Of a DNA stretch of 64,000 nucleotides, positions 53,023 to 60,924 are shown piece after piece. Origin of the DNA: Heteroscillospira sp050943935 (GTDB taxonomy: Bacteria > Bacillota > Clostridia > Oscillospirales > Oscillospiraceae); contig JBMNQC010000006.1 in NCBI GenBank assembly GCA_050943935.1, forward strand, positions 90,029 to 154,028, given 5' to 3'. The notes beneath the pieces were generated by a model. It did no database searches. It was not told the DNA's origin and worked only from the letters and a program-made list of their open reading frames with translations. Within the stretch, counting starts at the first letter, position 1. Each line of letters starts with the position of its first letter. Both the position numbers and the translations under genes were made by a program.

Positions 53023-54157
53023 AATTAAAGTAATGTCCGTTTTCGGCACCAGACCCGAGGCCATAAAAATGGCGCCCCTGGTGCTGGAGCTGGAAAAGCA
53101 CCCCCAAATCGAATCCCTGGTCTGCGTCACGGCTCAGCACCGCGAGATGCTGGACAGCGTGCTCAGCTGCTTTTCCGTAAAGCCCGACGCCGACCTGAAC
53201 ATCATGTCCCAGGGGCAGAGCCTCTCGGATATCACCACCCGGGCGCTTCAGGGTCTGGGCGAGGTCTACAACAAATTTACACCCGATCTGGTGCTTGTCC
53301 ACGGCGATACCACCACCACCTTCGCGGGGGCTCTCGCGGCCTTTTACGCCAAAATCCCCGTAGGCCATGTGGAGGCCGGACTGCGCACTTATGACCGCTA
53401 CAGTCCCTTCCCCGAGGAGATGAACCGCTGCATGGTCACCCGCATAGCCGAGTGCCATTTCTGCCCCACTGAGCAGAACCGCGAAAACCTCTCCCGGGAG
53501 GGCGTGACCGACAGCGTATATGTGACCGGCAACACAGTTATAGACGCCATGCGCTACACCGTAAGCGCAGAGGATTTTGTCTCTCCGGAGCTTGCGGCGC
53601 TGCCTCTCGCGGGCCGCCGTGTGATAGCCATGACCTGTCACCGCCGTGAAAACTACGGTGAGCCCATGGAGAATATCTTCCGCGCCGTGCGCCGTGTGGC
53701 TCAGCGCTATCCCGACGTTTCCGTGGTGTACCCCGTGCACCTCTCCCCCGCCGTTCGGCAGACTGCCGCGCGCTTACTGGGGGATGTGGAGAACATCCAC
53801 CTCATAGAGCCTCTGGATGCCGTGGATATGCACCGTCTCATGAAGCGCAGCTATCTGGTGATGACCGACTCCGGCGGCATACAGGAGGAGGCTCCCGCTC
53901 TGGGCAAGCCCGTTCTGGTGCTGCGCCGCGAGACGGAGCGCCCCGAGGCTGTAGCCGCAGGTACAGTACGTCTTGCCGGCACCAATGAGGAGGATATATT
54001 CCGTCTTGCCTGTCAGCTTCTGGATGACCCGGCCAAATACGACGAGATGGCACAGGCCGTGAACCCTTACGGCGACGGTCAGGCCTGTCCCCGCATAGTC
54101 CGGGCCATATTGCATCACTTTGGCATGGGTGAACGTCCCGAGGACTTCCGTCCATGA
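53015..54157 (+). CDS. wecB: UDP-N-acetylglucosamine 2-epimerase (non-hydrolysing)
   Basis: This 380-residue enzyme interconverts UDP-GlcNAc and UDP-ManNAc for cell-wall polymers. Key parts: VMSVFGTRPEAIKMAPLVLE, VHGDTTTTFAGALAAFYAKI, GHVEAGLRTYDRYSPFPEEM, and the late TDSGGIQEEAPALGKPVLVL. ATG 53015 lies inside the end of the upstream gene, so it is co-translated. It overlaps the next gene by ATGA. Confidence 0.96.
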   Translation: MNKIKVMSVFGTRPEAIKMAPLVLELEKHPQIESLVCVTAQHREMLDSVLSCFSVKPDADLNIMSQGQSLSDITTRALQGLGEVYNKFTPDLVLVHGDTTTTFAGALAAFYAKIPVGHVEAGLRTYDRYSPFPEEMNRCMVTRIAECHFCPTEQNRENLSREGVTDSVYVTGNTVIDAMRYTVSAEDFVSPELAALPLAGRRVIAMTCHRRENYGEPMENIFRAVRRVAQRYPDVSVVYPVHLSPAVRQTAARLLGDVENIHLIEPLDAVDMHRLMKRSYLVMTDSGGIQEEAPALGKPVLVLRRETERPEAVAAGTVRLAGTNEEDIFRLACQLLDDPAKYDEMAQAVNPYGDGQACPRIVRAILHHFGMGERPEDFRP

Positions 54158-54894
54158 AGCCCGGCTTCCTGCGCCATGTTCTTCCCGCGCTTTTGTGTGC
54201 CGCAGCGGTTCTGTGCGTGGTATTTTATTTTGCCCACGAGACTGAGACGCCTGTGGTTGCGCTCCCATCGCCCCCCGGCTCGGGAGACAGCCTGCTGAGC
54301 ACCGACGTGCTTGGTCAGGGGCAGTACCTCACCGCCGCCGTCACTCCGGAGACGGTGCAGGCCGTTGTCTCCACTCTGGAGCGCACCGGCAGCTACAGCC
54401 GCAGCGTAACTGTTGAGCGCTTCTGGGACGGCGGCAGCCACAGCGAGAGCATAGACTGCCATATGCGGGACGGCAGCGCCCACCTTGTTGTCACCGGCAG
54501 CGGAGACGAAAAGCATATCCTCCTGGCGGATGGTCAGCTTTATATTTGGTACGGCAGCGGCGCCCACAGCTACTCCGGCGAGCTGTCGCCCGTTTCCGAA
54601 AGCAGCAGCCTGCCGGACGAGCTAACAGGAATTCTCACCTACGAGGAGCTGCTCTCTCTGGATACAGAGCAGATAACCGACGCCGGCTACACACTCTACA
54701 ACGGAGAGAGCTGTATAAGCGCCGACTACCGCTACGGTGTGCTGGGCTACAGTTCCAGGGTGTATATATCCATAGCCACCGGCCTGCTCATGGGCGCCGA
54801 GCGCTACGACGGCGACACCCTGATATACCGTATGAGCTCCGACACTCCGGTTATCGAAACTCCGGAGGACAGCTGGTTTGAGCTTCCGTCATAG
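54154..54894 (+). CDS. Membrane-anchored extracytoplasmic protein, unknown function
   Basis: This 246-residue protein has an N-terminal hydrophobic segment (about 9-28) with no lipobox, then a beta-rich outside domain. It shows no recognised family; GSYSRSVTVERFWDGGSHSE and LADGQLYIWYGSGAHSYSGE resemble outer-membrane-lipoprotein-sorting-like folds, only weakly. It is translated from the epimerase operon through an ATGA overlap. It converges with and overlaps the next gene by 6 bases. Confidence 0.7.
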   Translation: MKPGFLRHVLPALLCAAAVLCVVFYFAHETETPVVALPSPPGSGDSLLSTDVLGQGQYLTAAVTPETVQAVVSTLERTGSYSRSVTVERFWDGGSHSESIDCHMRDGSAHLVVTGSGDEKHILLADGQLYIWYGSGAHSYSGELSPVSESSSLPDELTGILTYEELLSLDTEQITDAGYTLYNGESCISADYRYGVLGYSSRVYISIATGLLMGAERYDGDTLIYRMSSDTPVIETPEDSWFELPS

Positions 54895-55224
54895 AAGCAG
54901 CATCAGCCCTATGATGATGAGCATCTCCTCATCCTTGCTCTCTCTATACATGAGGTATAGTATGAGCAGCAGAATAAGATCCTCGGTCTCCAGATGGCTG
55001 AGCTTTGTGAAAAAGCCACTTATTGTTTTTTCCAGTCCTCCACTTAGCTTTTCCGTTAATTCAAGACCGCCGCGCTCTTCCTTATGGGAAGGGGCAAGCG
55101 GTCTTGTGCTTTGTACAGGAGGCGCCGGACGGTTCCTGCCGTGAGCCTGCGGAGCCGGGGCGTCCGTCTGCTCGGCAATGCGCTGCACTCTTCCGCTGTT
55201 GCCCTGATATTTATTTATTGCCAT
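54889..55224 (-). CDS. Small protein with C-terminal membrane helix, unknown
   Basis: This 111-residue protein has a basic, proline-rich N-terminal half and a C-terminal helix (LILLLILYLMYRESKDEEML and IIIGLMLLL). I do not recognise it. ATG 55224 has GGGGGCGAC upstream and overlaps the previous gene's end by 14 bases. It is the last of three co-directional small genes (55843 to 54889), probably an operon; a sporulation-membrane role is only a guess. Confidence 0.65.
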   Translation of the reverse strand: MAINKYQGNSGRVQRIAEQTDAPAPQAHGRNRPAPPVQSTRPLAPSHKEERGGLELTEKLSGGLEKTISGFFTKLSHLETEDLILLLILYLMYRESKDEEMLIIIGLMLLL

Positions 55225-55570
55225 CGCCGTCGCCCCCATAATCCTTCAGCACAGTTCTGGCCACTTGGGCCATCTGGGCCATGCGTATGGCGCGCCGCAG
55301 CTTTTCGGCGCGCTTCTCCTCCAGGCAGGGACAGAGATTTAAAAGCAGCCGGGTATTTGCGCTTTGTCCTCCCCCGCTGCCGGTTAGCTTGCTGAGAAGC
55401 TTCCCCATCATGGGCTCCATGGCGTTGAAGGACTCATCGTCGGTTTTCTCCGCCTCTCCGCCTCCGGAGAAAAGGCCGCCACCCATAAGGTTTTTAGCCA
55501 TATCCGCAAGCCTTGACAGCTCATCCGGATTATTAAGCAGACCGTTCAGGCGTTCTTCCAGTTCGCCCAT
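55211..55570 (-). CDS. Small acidic-basic helical protein, unknown
   Basis: This 119-residue protein has an N-terminal LEERLNGLLNNPDELSRLAD, a Gly-rich stretch and a helical, arginine-rich end (CLEEKRAEKLRRAIRMAQMA). No family is recognised. I chose ATG 55570 for the GGAGG at 8 bases. It is the second gene of the small operon. Confidence 0.65.
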   Translation of the reverse strand: MGELEERLNGLLNNPDELSRLADMAKNLMGGGLFSGGGEAEKTDDESFNAMEPMMGKLLSKLTGSGGGQSANTRLLLNLCPCLEEKRAEKLRRAIRMAQMAQVARTVLKDYGGDGDGNK

Positions 55571-55603
55571 ACCCATCACCTCCGTCCGCGGCCTGTCAGG
55601 TTT

Positions 55604-55843
55604 TTATTTTCCCATCATCCCGGAAATCTTCTGTGCCAGGGCCTTGCCCTCACCGGTGTTAAGGACCTGGCGAAGTATCCCCTCCAGGGTCTGCACATCC
55701 CCTTTGGCCAGAGCGTTGTTCAATTTTTCCTTATCCACCATGCTCTCCAGTTTTTTTGCATCCTCCCCGGATACTGCATTCATCAGATTGCCCGCCCTGC
55801 CGCTATCCTTAAGGAATTTTTCCACCGCGCCGAAATTGCTCAT
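55604..55843 (-). CDS. Small helical protein, unknown
   Basis: This 79-residue all-helical protein (VEKFLKDSGRAGNLMNAVSG, then DAKKLESMVDKEKLNNALAK) is not recognised. ATG 55843 follows GGAGGG. It is the first gene of the three-gene set and lies back-to-back with the metallophosphoesterase gene on the other strand. Confidence 0.7.
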   Translation of the reverse strand: MSNFGAVEKFLKDSGRAGNLMNAVSGEDAKKLESMVDKEKLNNALAKGDVQTLEGILRQVLNTGEGKALAQKISGMMGK

Positions 55844-55907
55844 ACGTCATCCCTCCAATTCAGCTTTCATTTCAGTATATTCACAGACTCCAAAGAGGTG
55901 CATCTTT

Positions 55908-56375
55908 TTGAAAATAGCCGTTTTTTCCGACTCCCACGGCGACGTGGACACCATGCTCTCCGCCGTGCGCGCCTGGCAGCCCGACCTTATACTGCATCTG
56001 GGCGACCACGCGCTGGACGCCGAGGAGCTCGCCGGCGAGTGCGGCATATCCGTCCGCCGTGTGCGCGGCAACTGCGACCTTGCCTCCCGTGCGCCTGACA
56101 GCGATATGTTCGAGCTGGAGGGCGTGCGTATCCTCATGTGCCACGGCCACCGCCACAGGGTCAAGCTCGGTCTTGACGCTATGCTGAACGCCGCTTATTT
56201 TTCTCACGCGGACGTGGTTCTGTACGGCCACACCCATGTATCCGACCTTCAGCATCATGGCGATATGCTGGTGATTAACCCCGGCAGCGTGGGCACCGGC
56301 TCGCATCCCAGCTGGGCAAAGCTGGAGCTGGACGGCGGCGAGATCCAGGCTGAAATAGTTCCCATTGAATTTTAA
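55908..56375 (+). CDS. Metallophosphoesterase, YfcE/MJ0936 family
   Basis: This 155-residue phosphodiesterase has metal-binding motifs KIAVFSDSHGD, LHLGDHALDAEEL, VRGNCD, MCHGHRHRVKLG and LYGHTHVSDLQHHGDMLVIN. Such enzymes hydrolyse phosphodiester bonds; the physiological substrate is unknown. The start is TTG 55908, with AGAGGTG 8 bases upstream; a longer in-frame extension to the left overlaps the opposite gene and is not credible. Confidence 0.9.
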   Translation: MKIAVFSDSHGDVDTMLSAVRAWQPDLILHLGDHALDAEELAGECGISVRRVRGNCDLASRAPDSDMFELEGVRILMCHGHRHRVKLGLDAMLNAAYFSHADVVLYGHTHVSDLQHHGDMLVINPGSVGTGSHPSWAKLELDGGEIQAEIVPIEF

Positions 56376-56399
56376 ATAATATTATACGGAGGTATCACC

Positions 56400-56747
56400 A
56401 TGGTAAGAAAACCCCAGGTACTCACAAAATCCCAGCTTCGCGGCGGAAAAGGCGATGTGGATTTCCACTACATCATATCCGAGGAGGAAATGATGGGTCA
56501 TGGCCCCATGTACGCCAAGCTGGTGCTCAAGCCAGGCAGCAGCATAGGCTGGCATCAGCACGTGGGCAACACCGAGCCCTACTATGTTCTCTCCGGCCAG
56601 GGCCGCTACACCGACAGCGACGGCACCGTATACACCATAGTCCCAGGCGATGTGTGCTACAACAAGTGCGGCCACTCCCACAGCGTGGAGAACCTCTCTG
56701 AAACCGAAGATCTGGAGATAATGGCCCTGATACTCAACGAGGCTTAA
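56400..56747 (+). CDS. Cupin domain-containing protein
   Basis: This 115-residue protein is a single cupin: motif 1 GSSIGWHQHVGNTEPYYVLS holds the two histidines and glutamate, motif 2 PGDVCYNKCGHSHSVENLSE the third histidine. Such small cupins bind a metal and often sugars or act in regulation; no substrate can be named. ACGGAGG precedes the ATG, and the gene may share a transcript with the phosphoesterase. A terminator follows at 56751. Confidence 0.92.
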   Translation: MVRKPQVLTKSQLRGGKGDVDFHYIISEEEMMGHGPMYAKLVLKPGSSIGWHQHVGNTEPYYVLSGQGRYTDSDGTVYTIVPGDVCYNKCGHSHSVENLSETEDLEIMALILNEA

Positions 56748-56750
56748 AAC

Positions 56751-56811
56751 TTCATGCGCTGCAGGCGCAACGCGATAATATTCAAAATGTACGGCGCATG
56801 AAGTTTTTGCG
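56751..56811 (+). terminator. Long hairpin after the cupin gene
   Basis: ACTTCATGCGC and GCGCATGAAGT pair around a 30-base centre and are followed by TTTTTG. Confidence 0.75.
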
Positions 56812-56875
56812 CATGTGGGCCGTCTCGGCCCACGCGCTTTGATTTCAAGCCGTGCCGCCATAGGCGGCACATGGC

Positions 56876-56938
56876 TATTTTTGCTATGCTTTTGCATAGC
56901 AAAATAAAGGCTGAAAGCATAGCTTTCAGCCTTTATTT
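56876..56938 (-). terminator. Double hairpin after the PASTA gene
   Basis: TTTTGCTATGC/GCATAGCAAAA and AAAGGCTGAAAGC/GCTTTCAGCCTTT are adjacent stems just past the stop codon. The first lies beyond the second on the minus strand. Confidence 0.8.
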
Positions 56939-58105
56939 TTATTCTACAGTAATATCGCTGGGAGTACCGGGTATGGGCGTAGCCGTCACCTCAGGGGATG
57001 CGTCCGGTCCAGCCGGCTCATCGGTACTGGGCGCCGCGGCAAATACCGCATACACGCTGTAGTCCTTGTCTACAGACTCAATAACATATTCCGTATCAGC
57101 GCCCACGCTCTGTCCGTCAATGCGCAGCTCCGTCAGCACATAGCCCTCGTCCGGAGTCACGGTAATTGTCAGGCTCTCTCCCTCCTTTACCGTAACGGCG
57201 CCGCTGGGCGAAATACTTCCGCCCTTGCCCGCCGTGAGCACCACGCTGAATTCCTTTTCCTGCGCCCCCTTGGATACCGTGAGGCGTACGGATGAGCCCG
57301 GTTCTACTCTTGCGCCCGAAAGGGGACTCTGGCGGGTGACTTCGTCTATCCCGGCTGTCTCGCTGTATTCCTCTCCGCCGCGCACAGCGCTTAGCCCAAG
57401 GCTTTGCAGCTTAGCCGCAGCCGCATCGTAGCTAAGTCCCATCACGTCCGGCACCTCAACATAGGACACATCCGGCGATGGCGTAGCGGCCGCTCCGGAG
57501 GACACGGTGAGAGTTACGCCTGTTCCCTTTCCCACCGTCTTACCCGCATCCGGGCTCTGGCCTATTACGATGTCCTGCTCCTCCTGGCTCTCTGCGTAGA
57601 CTATATTAGGCGTAAGCCCCACAGCCTTTAGCTGGTTTACCGCTACATCCCGGTTCAGCCCCATAACATCCGGCATCTCTGCGCCTCCGGCGCTGAAATC
57701 GAACACACCAGTCATAAAACACAGCACCAGAGTCAGCACAGCCAGCAGAGCCGCAGCTATAACCGCAAAAATCCAAGTGCGGCTGAGCGGCTTTTTCCCG
57801 CTGGGGGAATGAGCTTTTGCCGCAGGCTGGCGCGGCTCACGCCTCGGCAGCGGAGAGGCGGGGGCGGCTTTCACCTCCGGCACGGGGGTGGGCAGTATGC
57901 GTGTCGGCTCTTCCGCCAACTCCTCCGGCTCGCGGTCTTCCTTATCTATGGCTGAGTGTATCTTCTCCGCCGTATCGTTCCACACGCGGGTCTCGTCCCC
58001 ATTTTCCTCCTGGGGCAGGATATAGTACACGGCTCCGCATATTGGACACTCCCCAAGAGAGGCGTCTATGGGCGCGCCGCATTTTTTGCATATTATTGTC
58101 CTCAA
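56939..58105 (-). CDS. PASTA-domain membrane protein with N-terminal zinc ribbon
   Basis: This 388-residue protein has a zinc ribbon (CKKCGAPIDASLGECPICGA), an acidic and a Pro/Arg-rich linker, one membrane helix (about 112-135), two PASTA domains (about 142-205 and 215-280, beginning MPDVMGLNRDVAVNQLK and VPDVMGLSYDAAAAKLQ), and a repeat domain with GYVLTELRIDGQSVG. PASTA domains bind muropeptides outside the cell. There is no kinase domain, so it is not a Stk1-type kinase; a receptor or scaffold role is inferred. It has its own promoter. Confidence 0.85.
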   Translation of the reverse strand: MRTIICKKCGAPIDASLGECPICGAVYYILPQEENGDETRVWNDTAEKIHSAIDKEDREPEELAEEPTRILPTPVPEVKAAPASPLPRREPRQPAAKAHSPSGKKPLSRTWIFAVIAAALLAVLTLVLCFMTGVFDFSAGGAEMPDVMGLNRDVAVNQLKAVGLTPNIVYAESQEEQDIVIGQSPDAGKTVGKGTGVTLTVSSGAAATPSPDVSYVEVPDVMGLSYDAAAAKLQSLGLSAVRGGEEYSETAGIDEVTRQSPLSGARVEPGSSVRLTVSKGAQEKEFSVVLTAGKGGSISPSGAVTVKEGESLTITVTPDEGYVLTELRIDGQSVGADTEYVIESVDKDYSVYAVFAAAPSTDEPAGPDASPEVTATPIPGTPSDITVE

Positions 58106-58125
58106 AACAGTTCACCTCGACCAGT

Positions 58126-58154
58126 ATGATAGCACAGCGGCAGAATCTTTTCAA
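58126..58154 (-). promoter_or_regulatory. Promoter of the PASTA gene
   Basis: Read on the minus strand: TTGAAA (58154-58149), a 17-base spacer and TATCAT (58131-58126). Confidence 0.65.
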
Positions 58155-58236
58155 TGCACATGATGTTAACAAGTATTTCAATTTTGCCCGATATATGCTA
58201 ATATAGTTACTATTCCAACACCGGAGGATTAAAATT

Positions 58237-58944
58237 ATGAAAACTGCACTTGTCACCGGCTCCTCACGGGGCATTGGGGCCGCTGTGGCCCGCTGCCTGC
58301 ACCGCGACGGCTGGAAGGTATATATCAATTATTTCGAATCCGAGGAAAAGGCTCTGGCTCTGGCCGCAGAGCTTGGCACCGAGGCCATACGCGCCGATGT
58401 TTCCGACCCGGAGCAGGTCAGCGAGCTGTTCCGCCGTCTGCCCGGCATAGACCTGCTGGTGAACAACGCCGGTATTGTCATTCCTGCCCTGCTGCTTCAG
58501 GATGTCTCCAACCGGGAGTGGCGACGTCTCACAGGCGTAAATCTGGACGGCATGTTTTACTGCTGCCGGGCGGCCATACCCCACATGGTATCCATGAAGA
58601 GCGGAGCAATAATAAACATATCCTCCGTCTGCGGAGTCTGCGGCTCCTCCGCCGAGGCAGCCTACTCCGCCACAAAGGCGGCGGTGATAGGTCTGACCCG
58701 CTCTCTGGCCAAGGAGCTGGGGCCTTCCGGCATAAGGGTAAACAGCGTAGCCCCCGGCGTCATTGCCACGGATATGACCGCCTGCTTCTCCGCCGGGGAT
58801 ATGGCGGCCATGGCCGATGAGACCCCCCTGGGCCGCATCGGCACCCCCGAAGATATAGCCGAGCTGGTGGCCTTTCTGGCCTCCGACAGGGCAAGCTTCA
58901 TCACCAATCAGGTGATAGGCTGCGACGGCGGCTTTTCGCTGTAA
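58237..58944 (+). CDS. SDR family oxidoreductase (FabG/YmfI-like)
   Basis: This 235-residue NAD(P)-dependent reductase has ALVTGSSRGIGAAVA, LLVNNAGIV, GAIINISSVCG and the catalytic YSATKAA tyrosine/lysine pair. It resembles beta-ketoacyl reductases and the elongation-factor-P aminopentanone reductase YmfI; these cannot be separated here. GGAGGATTAAAAT precedes the ATG. It is monocistronic with a terminator at 58955. Confidence 0.88.
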   Translation: MKTALVTGSSRGIGAAVARCLHRDGWKVYINYFESEEKALALAAELGTEAIRADVSDPEQVSELFRRLPGIDLLVNNAGIVIPALLLQDVSNREWRRLTGVNLDGMFYCCRAAIPHMVSMKSGAIINISSVCGVCGSSAEAAYSATKAAVIGLTRSLAKELGPSGIRVNSVAPGVIATDMTACFSAGDMAAMADETPLGRIGTPEDIAELVAFLASDRASFITNQVIGCDGGFSL

Positions 58945-58954
58945 AGGCAGTATC

Positions 58955-58984
58955 CCCCCCCCGGCGCAGATGCGCCGGGGGGGG
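58955..58984 (+). terminator. Terminator after the SDR gene
   Basis: CCCCCCCGGCGCA and TGCGCCGGGGGGG pair across a very short loop. Confidence 0.75.
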
Positions 58985-59017
58985 AATTTGTTTCCATGTC
59001 CTGCCGCAAATTCCTAC

Positions 59018-59046
59018 TTGACAAGCCTTCGCATAATAAGTACATT
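59018..59046 (+). promoter_or_regulatory. Promoter of the ferredoxin-NapH-ArsR operon
   Basis: TTGACA at 59018-59023, a 17-base spacer and TACATT at 59041-59046. Confidence 0.62.
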
Positions 59047-59067
59047 AGTAATATCTTAATTACTTAT
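59036..59067. promoter_or_regulatory. Inverted repeat overlapping the promoter, likely ArsR-type operator
   Basis: ATAAGTAcATTA and TAATTACTTAT form imperfect arms around the -10 and the start point, where an ArsR-family repressor would block RNA polymerase. The operon itself encodes such a regulator at 59860. Confidence 0.55.
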
Positions 59068-59079
59068 CAGGAGGCCGAT

Positions 59080-59286
59080 ATGAGCGCTGTCAGGAAGCTC
59101 GCCATTGTGGGGCGGGATTGCGTCGGCTGCGGAAGCTGCGAGAATGCTTGTCCGCGGGACGCTATTCATGTTTTTGCCGGAGTTGTGGCTCTGGTGGATA
59201 ATGACAAATGCATAGGCTGCGGAAAGTGCGCCGGGATTTGCCCCGCAGCCATAATTGAGCTCAGGGAACGGGAGGCGCAGGCGTGA
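59080..59286 (+). CDS. Ferredoxin, 2[4Fe-4S]
   Basis: This 68-residue ferredoxin has two cluster motifs, CVGCGSCENACPRDAI and CIGCGKCAGICPAAII. ATG 59080 is preceded by AGGAGG. It overlaps the following gene by GTGA and so is co-translated with the membrane iron-sulfur protein, probably its redox partner. Confidence 0.93.
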   Translation: MSAVRKLAIVGRDCVGCGSCENACPRDAIHVFAGVVALVDNDKCIGCGKCAGICPAAIIELREREAQA

Positions 59287-59912
59287 AAAAGAAGTGGAAC
59301 GATTATCTGTGGCTGGCCGAGCTGCTCTACTGGGTGCTGGGTATGTGCAACATACTGTTCGCGTGGCTGGGCATGGCCTTTTTCATCATCCCCCTGCTGG
59401 TGGCGGTTTTCGGCGGCAGCAAGGCCTATTGCTCACGGTACTGCGGCCGCGGTCAGCTGTTCGAGCTGCTGGGCAGGCGCCTGAAGCTGTCCTCCAACCG
59501 CAAACCTCCGAAATTCCTGCACAGCCGCCTTTTCCGCCTTGGATTCCTGGCCTTTTTCATGACCATGTTCTCCATGATGCTCATAAGCACCTACAAGGTC
59601 TTTGCCGGCGCCCCCCTGCGTCAGACGGTCACGCTGCTGTGGACCTTCAAGCTGCCCTGGCAATGGGCACAGGTGGACTTTGTGGCCCCCTGGATAGCCC
59701 AGTTTGCCTTTGGCTTCTTCGGTGTGATGATGACCTCCACCGTGCTTGGCCTTATCACAATGTTGCTCTTCCGTCCCCGAAGCTGGTGCGTATATTGCCC
59801 CATGGGCACCATGACCCAATGCATCTGCCACATAAGAAACAGAAAGGAACTGAACACTCTTGGAGGAAAAAGCCAGAGCCATAGCCGCTCTTCTGAAACT
59901 GCTTGCAAATGA
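59283..59912 (+). CDS. NapH/RnfC-like membrane iron-sulfur protein (4Fe-4S binding, PF12801-like)
   Basis: This 209-residue protein has about four helices with two polar cysteine sites: YCSRYCGRGQLFELLGR and WCVYCPMGTMTQCICHIRN. Proteins of this type carry electrons across or along the membrane. It starts at GTG 59283. The end overlaps the regulator gene by about 50 bases, so expression is linked. It may reduce or accept electrons from the adjacent ferredoxin; the final acceptor is unknown. Confidence 0.8.
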   Translation: MKKKWNDYLWLAELLYWVLGMCNILFAWLGMAFFIIPLLVAVFGGSKAYCSRYCGRGQLFELLGRRLKLSSNRKPPKFLHSRLFRLGFLAFFMTMFSMMLISTYKVFAGAPLRQTVTLLWTFKLPWQWAQVDFVAPWIAQFAFGFFGVMMTSTVLGLITMLLFRPRSWCVYCPMGTMTQCICHIRNRKELNTLGGKSQSHSRSSETACK

Positions 59913-60147
59913 ACAGCGCCTGCTCATTCTCTGCGCTCTGCTGAAGGAGCCCATGGCTGTGGGAAGGATACACAGCTTCACGCCGGGCATCACCGCCTCA
60001 GCCCTGTCCCAGCATCTGGCCCAGTTGAAAATAGCCGGGATACTGGACTCCGAGAAACAGGGTATGAACGTTATTTACCGAATAAAGGACGAAAATATAG
60101 CCGGACTTATGGGCTTTCTGAAGGAGCACTACTGTAGTGAGGTATAA
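59860..60147 (+). CDS. ArsR family winged-helix regulator
   Basis: This 95-residue winged-helix protein has RAIAALLKLLANEQRLLILC at the start, recognition helix ITASALSQHLAQLKIAGILD and the wing region QGMNVIYRIKDEN. Cysteines near residues 25 and 92 might sense redox or metal; the usual ELCVCDL metal site is absent. The start is TTG 59860, inside the previous gene. It probably represses its own operon through the repeat at 59036-59067. Confidence 0.88.
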   Translation: MEEKARAIAALLKLLANEQRLLILCALLKEPMAVGRIHSFTPGITASALSQHLAQLKIAGILDSEKQGMNVIYRIKDENIAGLMGFLKEHYCSEV

Positions 60148-60817
60148 AAGCATAGTTCCCGGCGCCTTTATCTCCCGCCCAAACCGCTTTGTGGCCAAGG
60201 TGGAAGCAGAGGGCGAAGTTCAGACCGTACATGTGAAGAACACAGGGCGCTGCCGGGAGCTGCTCATCCCCGGAGTCCGGGTGTATCTGGAGCGGGCGGA
60301 AAACCCCAACAGGGCAACGCAATACGACCTGGTAGCCGTTGAAAAGGGCAAACGGCTCATTAACATGGACAGTCAGGCGCCCAACAAGGTCTTTGGGGAG
60401 TATCTCCGCAGCGGGGCATACATCCCCGATATCAGCCTCGTCCGGCATGAGATGCGCTGGGGCTCCTCACGCTTTGATTTTTACGCCGAGGCCGGAAGCC
60501 GGAAAATTTTTCTGGAGGTCAAGGGCGTTACGCTGGAGGAAAACGGCGTCGTTCTCTTCCCGGACGCCCCCACGGAGCGGGGAGTAAAGCACCTCCGGGA
60601 GCTGGCCTCCTGCATTAGCGAAGGCTATGAGGCCCACGCGGTGTTCGTGGTGCAGATGAAAGACGTAAAATATTTCACCCCAAACCGCCGCACTCATCCC
60701 GCCTTTGCCGAGGCTCTGGCCGAAGCCGAAGCCGCCGGTGTGCGCCTCACGGCGCTGGACTGTGAGGTCACGCCCGATTCGCTGTCTATCCGTGGCGAAG
60801 TTCCCATAAAATTATAA
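60137..60817 (+). CDS. sfsA: SfsA family DNA/RNA nuclease
   Basis: This 226-residue protein matches SfsA (sugar fermentation stimulation protein): PNRFVAKVEAEGEVQTVHVK, NTGRCRELLIPGVRVYLE, SSRFDFYAEAGSRKIFLEVK and FPDAPTERGVKHLRELASCI. The fold is nuclease-like; the cellular role is unclear. Its start overlaps the ArsR gene by 11 bases, and it ends just before the second mobile element. Confidence 0.93.
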   Translation: MRYKSIVPGAFISRPNRFVAKVEAEGEVQTVHVKNTGRCRELLIPGVRVYLERAENPNRATQYDLVAVEKGKRLINMDSQAPNKVFGEYLRSGAYIPDISLVRHEMRWGSSRFDFYAEAGSRKIFLEVKGVTLEENGVVLFPDAPTERGVKHLRELASCISEGYEAHAVFVVQMKDVKYFTPNRRTHPAFAEALAEAEAAGVRLTALDCEVTPDSLSIRGEVPIKL

Positions 60818-60832
60818 AAATACCGCAGGCCG

Positions 60833-60872
60833 TTAGGTAAGTGTTCATAAAGATACTTTGTGAACCACCTAA
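60833..60872. repeat. Imperfect inverted repeat at the left boundary of the second element
   Basis: TTAGGTAAGTGTTCA faces TGTGAACCACCTAA across an 11-base centre. It lies between sfsA and the recombinase, exactly where base composition changes, so it may be the attachment site. No second copy is visible because the other end lies outside the window. Confidence 0.45.
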
Positions 60873-60887
60873 AAATGCGGGGGTATA

Positions 60888-60917
60888 AGGCGGACAGTTT
60901 CGGCTGTCCGCCTTTTG
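60888..60917 (+). terminator. Terminator between sfsA and the recombinase
   Basis: AAGGCGGACAG and CTGTCCGCCTT pair across TTTCGG and are followed by TT. Confidence 0.8.
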
Positions 60918-60924
60918 CTATGCC

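Noticed and set aside
55281..55907. Long N-terminal extension of the metallophosphoesterase
   Set aside because: It lies opposite two supported small genes and is rich in serine and arginine; TTG 55908 gives a normal family length with a good ribosome site.
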